Positions 22,192 through 25,183 of a DNA stretch of 25,183 nt are shown piece by piece (position 1 is the stretch's first letter; each line of letters begins with the position of its first letter). Under the pieces are notes generated by a model. That model had not been told where the DNA came from, ran no database searches, and worked only from the letters and a program-made list of their open reading frames with translations. The stretch comes from DATBGZ01 sp036557785 (lineage in GTDB: Bacteria > Actinomycetota > Actinomycetes > Mycobacteriales > Micromonosporaceae), in assembly GCA_036557785.1 (NCBI GenBank), contig DATBGZ010000008.1, forward strand, positions 1 through 25,183. Reading direction: 5' to 3'. The position numbers and the translations under genes were made by a program.

Positions 22192-23238
22192 GTGGCTATG
22201 CAGCGCGCGAGGTCCGCGGGGCGACCGACGCTCGACGAGGTCGCAGCGCTGGCTGGGGTCGGGCGGGGCACCGTCTCGCGCGTGGTCAACGGCTCGCCGC
22301 AGGTCTCCGACAACGCCCGAGCCGCGGTGCAACGGGCAATCGAGAAGCTCGGATATGTCCCGAACCGGGCGGCACGAGCCCTCGTCACCCAGCGGACGGA
22401 CTCCGTCGCTCTCGTGGTATCCGAGTCCGAGGAGCGCGTCTTCGGCGAGCCGTTCTTCGCCGGCATCATCCGGGGCATCAACTCGGTGCTGCTCGAGACG
22501 CCCATGCAGCTCTGGCTCGCGATGGCGCAGTCGAAGCGCGAGCGTGAGCGGGTCGAGCACCACCTGACCCCGCAGCACGTCGACGGCGTGCTGCTCATGT
22601 CGCTGCACGGCGAGGACCGCCTACCGAGCCTGCTCGCGGAGCGCGGCCTGCCGGTCGTCGTCTGTGGCCGGCCGGGCGCCGCACCGCCGGCGGTCGGCGA
22701 CCAACTGTCGTGCGTGGACGCCGACAATGCGGGTGGCGCCCGGGCCGCCGTGGCGCATCTGCTGGGCCGGGGTCTGGGTCGAGTGGCCACGATCGCGGGC
22801 CCCCAGGACATGGCCGTCGGCGTGGAGCGCCTCAGTGGCTACCGGCAGGCGCTGGCGGAGGCGGGGCGGCGGGTCGCCGAGTCGGCGATCGCGTACGGCG
22901 ACTTCTCCGAGGCCAGCGGCGCCGAGGCGATGCGGACCCTGCTCGACCGCCACCCCGACATCGACGGCGTCTTCTGCGCCTCGGACCTCATGGCGGTCGG
23001 CGCGATGCGTACCCTGCGCGAGTACGGCCGGAGGGTGCCGGCCGACGTCGCCGTGGTCGGCTTCGAGGACTCGGTGCTGGCCCGCCAGACCGACCCGGCG
23101 CTGACCACCGTGCACCAGCCGGTCGAGGCGATGGGGCGCGAGATGGCGCGACTGCTCGTCTGCCATGTGCGTGGCGAGTCGGTCCCCGCGCCGCTGGTCG
23201 TGCTCGACACGCACCTCGTGGTGCGCGCCTCGGCCTGA
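22192..23238 (+). CDS. cebR: LacI-family cellobiose repressor CebR
   Basis: 348 residues. The N-terminal LacI helix-turn-helix is PTLDEVAALAGVGRGTVSRV (12-31) with hinge helix PNRAARALVTQRT. A periplasmic-binding-like sensor follows, with VERLSGYRQALAEAG, DGVFCASDLMAVGAMRTLRE, and TTVHQPVEAMGREMARLL near the end. It should bind the three TGGGAGCGCTCCCA-like boxes ahead of cebE and let go when cellobiose binds. GTG at 22192 has GGGG about seven bases upstream; ATG at 22198 is an alternative. In Streptomyces cebR lies upstream of cebE; here it is the fifth gene in the same direction, 90 bases after bglC. No operator is seen in that gap, so it may depend on readthrough and thus be autoregulated. 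Confidence 0.88.
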   Translation: MAMQRARSAGRPTLDEVAALAGVGRGTVSRVVNGSPQVSDNARAAVQRAIEKLGYVPNRAARALVTQRTDSVALVVSESEERVFGEPFFAGIIRGINSVLLETPMQLWLAMAQSKRERERVEHHLTPQHVDGVLLMSLHGEDRLPSLLAERGLPVVVCGRPGAAPPAVGDQLSCVDADNAGGARAAVAHLLGRGLGRVATIAGPQDMAVGVERLSGYRQALAEAGRRVAESAIAYGDFSEASGAEAMRTLLDRHPDIDGVFCASDLMAVGAMRTLREYGRRVPADVAVVGFEDSVLARQTDPALTTVHQPVEAMGREMARLLVCHVRGESVPAPLVVLDTHLVVRASA

Positions 23239-23274
23239 CCGTTCGGCCCTACATGGCGGCGCAGCGCTGCACCT

Positions 23275-24372
23275 ATGCTCGCGACCGTGCGCCCCATCGC
23301 GTCGGCCACGTTCCGGGCACTGACCGCCCTCGCGGGTCTGCTGATTGTGGCCGGCTGCACCGGCAACGCACCGGTCGCCTCGCCGTCGCCGACCGTACCG
23401 ACGTCGACCGCGCCGTCGGTGACCGCCTCGCCCACCCCGCCCACGATCACGCTCGCCTTCGGTGGCGACGTGCACTTCATGAAACGCACCGACGCCCTGC
23501 TCAAGAATCCGGCCACCGCGCTCGGGCCGGCCGCGTCGATCCTGAACGCGGCCGACCTCGCGATGGTGAACCTCGAGACCCCGGTGACCCAGCGGGGCAC
23601 CGCCGCCGACAAGGAGTACACATTCCGCGCCCGGCCCGCCGCCTTCGACGCGATCAAGGCAGCCGGCATCGACGTGGTGACCGTCGCGAACAACCACGGG
23701 ATGGACTACGGCCAGGTCGGGCTCGCCGACACACTGAAGTACGCCGCGGATGCGGGCATGCCACTGGTCGGTGCGGGCTCGGACGCGAGCAGTGCCTACG
23801 CGCCTTACGTCACCACGATCCAGGGCGTGCGCATCGCCATCGTGGGCCTCACCGAGGTCGACACGTACACCTCGACCTGGAGCGCGACGAAGACCCGGCC
23901 CGGCCTGGCGTACGCCCGCACCTCCGATCAGCTCGCCACCGCCGTCGCCGCGATCCGGGCCGCCCGCGCCCAGGCCGATGTCGTGGTGGTCTTCGTGCAC
24001 TGGGGCGAGGAGCGCAGCACCTGCCCCACCGACCTGCAACGGCGGACCGCCAAGGAGTTCGCCGACGCGGGCGCCACCCTGATCATCGGGGCGCACCCGC
24101 ACATCCTGGAGGGAGCCGGCTGGCTCGGCGGCACGTACGTGGCCTACAGCATCGGCAACTTCCTCTGGTACTCCGACACCTCGAACCCGGACACGGGTGT
24201 GCTGCGGGTGACCCTGACCGGGGCCTCGGTCACCGGAGCAGAGCTCGTTCCCGCCATCGTCAGCCGGAGCACCGGGCAGTCGATCCCGTCCACCGGCGCC
24301 GAGGCGACGCGGATCCTCGACAAGTTCGACGATCTGCGCGCCTGCACCGGCCTCGCCGCGACCCGGTCATGA
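23275..24372 (+). CDS. CapA-like metallophosphatase lipoprotein
   Basis: 365 residues. The signal ends LLIVAGCTG (lipid Cys near residue 28), followed by a Pro/Ser/Thr linker and a CapA domain: FGGDVHFMKR (metal-binding Asp and His), NLETPVT, VVTVANNHGMDYG, FVHWGEE, and IIGAHPHILEG with SIGNFLWYS. These make a calcineurin-type fold as in the CapA proteins of poly-gamma-glutamate loci, but no capsule genes are near, so the name describes the fold only. It should act outside the membrane. Both the ATG at 23275 and the GTG at 23287 fit; neither has a strong ribosome binding site. It follows cebR by 36 bases and may be co-transcribed, though a link to cellobiose is not evident. Confidence 0.83.
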   Translation: MLATVRPIASATFRALTALAGLLIVAGCTGNAPVASPSPTVPTSTAPSVTASPTPPTITLAFGGDVHFMKRTDALLKNPATALGPAASILNAADLAMVNLETPVTQRGTAADKEYTFRARPAAFDAIKAAGIDVVTVANNHGMDYGQVGLADTLKYAADAGMPLVGAGSDASSAYAPYVTTIQGVRIAIVGLTEVDTYTSTWSATKTRPGLAYARTSDQLATAVAAIRAARAQADVVVVFVHWGEERSTCPTDLQRRTAKEFADAGATLIIGAHPHILEGAGWLGGTYVAYSIGNFLWYSDTSNPDTGVLRVTLTGASVTGAELVPAIVSRSTGQSIPSTGAEATRILDKFDDLRACTGLAATRS

Positions 24373-24377
24373 TCAGC

Positions 24378-24473
24378 CCGTACGGCCGGGGTTCCGCTGG
24401 TCGCGTTGGCCGTACGGTCGGCGCTCCGCTGGTCGCACTGGCCGTACGGCCGGCGCCACACTGGTCGCATCAG
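24378..24473. repeat. three tandem copies of a 32-bp unit
   Basis: Units begin with the palindrome CCGTACGG at 24378, 24410 and 24442. Each continues with a variant of CCGGGGTTCCGCTGGTCGC. The copies differ at several bases. The array fills most of the space between the CapA-like gene and the tRNA promoter. The self-complementary CCGTACGG boxes can pair within or between copies, so it may end transcription from cebR-capA, but there is no T-run. Confidence 0.82.
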
Positions 24474-24507
24474 CCCCACGCGGTCGGGCGACGCGCGGGG
24501 AACCCGG

Positions 24508-24537
24508 TTGGCGTGGCTCAGACGCGTCGGATAGAGT
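24508..24537 (+). promoter_or_regulatory. promoter of the tRNA cluster
   Basis: TTGGCG (24508-24513) and TAGAGT (24532-24537) are spaced by 18 bases and lie 31 bases before tRNA-Gly. This fits a sigma-70-like (HrdB) promoter for the three tRNAs. Confidence 0.6.
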
Positions 24538-24568
24538 TTGCATCCGTCGCCCGGGTCACCGGAGGCAC

Positions 24569-24641
24569 GCGGACGTAGCGCAGTTGGTAGCGCATCACCT
24601 TGCCAAGGTGAGGGTCGCGGGTTCGAGTCCCGTCGTCCGCT
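24569..24641 (+). tRNA. tRNA-Gly (GCC)
   Basis: 73 bases. Acceptor GCGGACG pairs with CGTCCGC, with T as discriminator. The anticodon stem CACCT/AGGTG holds the loop TTGCCAA (anticodon GCC). The T-arm is GCGGG-TTCGAGT-CCCGT. CCA is not encoded. Confidence 0.95.
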
Positions 24642-24704
24642 CGCTGCGGCGGCTCGTCACCGCCGAACCGGCGCCCACTGCGAGAATCGTAGTAAGGGAC
24701 CTCC

Positions 24705-24776
24705 GGCGGGTTGGCCGAGTGGCTTAGGCAAGGGCCTGCAAAGCCCTGTACGCGGGTTCGATTCCCGCACCCGCCT
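24705..24776 (+). tRNA. tRNA-Cys (GCA)
   Basis: 72 bases. Acceptor GGCGGGT pairs with ACCCGCC, discriminator T as usual for Cys. The anticodon stem GGGCC.. holds a loop with GCA (CCTGCAAAG). T-arm GCGGG-TTCGATT-CCCGC. CCA is not encoded. Confidence 0.95.
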
Positions 24777-24777
24777 C

Positions 24778-24852
24778 GGGCGATTGGCGCAGCGGGAGCG
24801 CGCTTCCTTGACACGGAAGAGGTCACTGGTTCGATCCCAGTATCGCCCACCA
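24778..24852 (+). tRNA. tRNA-Val (GAC)
   Basis: 75 bases including CCA. Acceptor GGGCGAT pairs with ATCGCCC, discriminator A. The anticodon stem CTTCC/GGAAG holds TTGACAC (anticodon GAC). T-arm CTGG-TTCGATC-CCAG. Unlike its two neighbours it encodes CCA, and it begins one base after tRNA-Cys ends. Confidence 0.95.
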
Positions 24853-24868
24853 GCTATATGCCCAGGTC

Positions 24869-24902
24869 AGCGGCCGTTCTTTCGGATCTCCGGACGGCCG
24901 CT
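24869..24902 (+). terminator. hairpin after the tRNA cluster
   Basis: AGCGGCCGT (24869-24877) pairs perfectly with ACGGCCGCT (24894-24902). It starts 17 bases after the tRNA-Val CCA end and is the likely terminator of the tRNA transcript, though the T-run is short. Confidence 0.6.
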
Positions 24903-25129
24903 GTCGGCGTTCTGGGGCCGGTGTGGGAGCAAATGGGAGCACAAGATCCACAACTCGGTGACCTTCTATCCAGAGAAACACGGCTCGGTCGGCGCTTGGC
25001 CGACGGCGGCACGGTGGACGCCGTGCGTGCCTGACCGGGGGGACGCCAAAGACTGCACCGTCGACCCGGATCTGCGCCGCGAGGTACGGATTGCGATCCG
25101 AGCCTCACCGGCCACCCGGCGCTGACGGT
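24903..25129. other. gene-free stretch after the tRNAs
   Basis: No convincing gene on either strand. It holds the direct repeat TGGGAGCA (24924-24931 and 24934-24941) in GTGTGGGAGCAAATGGGAGC, wording that resembles the DNA near the integrase end or attachment site of tRNA-targeted elements in actinobacteria. Confidence 0.4.
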
Positions 25130-25183
25130 TCAGGCGGCCAGGTCGGTGTCGACCGACCAGTCGAGATGCTGGGAGTCGATCGG
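25130..25183 (-). CDS. C-terminus of an unidentified protein, partial
   Basis: On the minus strand a frame enters from the right edge and stops with TGA at 25130-25132, giving PIDSQHLDWSVDTDLAA at the end. The acidic, low-Arg make-up is more like protein than a shadow frame. Only 17 residues are visible and the product cannot be named. Confidence 0.35.
   Translation of the reverse strand, partial: PIDSQHLDWSVDTDLAA

Noticed and set aside
23275..24372. Capsule (poly-gamma-glutamate) biosynthesis function for the CapA-like protein
   Set aside because: The fold is right but no other capsule genes are present, so the function is left open.
24378..24473. CRISPR array
   Set aside because: Only three degenerate head-to-tail units; no constant repeat with unique spacers.

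Overview
The window is high-GC DNA with GTG/ATG starts, many 4-base stop/start overlaps, frequent CCGTACGG words, a CebR-type cellobiose operon and a tRNA-Gly/Cys/Val cluster. Together these point to a filamentous actinomycete, most likely of the Micromonosporaceae. The family assignment is inference from style and repeats; the actinobacterial assignment is firm.

Layout. (1) Bases 1-3150 look like the decayed flank of an integrated phage or plasmid-like element. A RecA-fold replication ATPase is coupled by ATGA to the 3' remnant of a primase-like zinc-finger gene. That remnant collides at about base 1200 with the 3' remnant of a tail tape-measure gene on the other strand. Next to it is a small minus-strand operon of unknown genes joined by GTGA overlaps, closed by a strong hairpin terminator. 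(2) Bases 3153-9725 are chromosomal-style genes: a calcineurin-like phosphoesterase, a secreted TAP-like alpha/beta-hydrolase lipoprotein, a LigC-type ATP-dependent DNA ligase, an AlkA-like DNA glycosylase, and two related membrane-anchored proteins of unknown role flanking the glycosylase. (3) Bases 9762-16440, all minus strand, form a probable four-gene DNA-end-processing operon: HerA-like ATPase, SbcD (Mre11), SbcC (Rad50), and a NurA-like nuclease. (4) At 16596-16727 is a 43-residue Cys/His-rich mini-protein. It is followed by a regulatory region with three near-perfect copies of the CebR operator TGGGAGCGCTCCCA around a TTGACA promoter. (5) Bases 17164-23238 are the cellobiose/cello-oligosaccharide operon cebE-cebF-cebG-bglC-cebR, followed by a CapA-like lipoprotein gene. 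(6) Bases 24569-24852 carry tRNA-Gly(GCC), tRNA-Cys(GCA) and tRNA-Val(GAC) with a recognisable promoter and terminator. After them comes a short tract resembling the scar of a tRNA-targeted integrative element.

How the parts work together. CebE captures cellobiose outside the cell, CebF/CebG import it (the ATPase, normally MsiK, is not here), BglC splits it to glucose, and CebR represses the set until the sugar arrives. SbcCD would open and trim DNA ends, HerA-NurA would resect them, and LigC and AlkA nearby add sealing and base-excision functions, so the middle of the window is rich in DNA repair. Several palindromes with AAGATC arms and two short tandem-repeat arrays sit in or near gene boundaries and are the least explained parts of the sequence.
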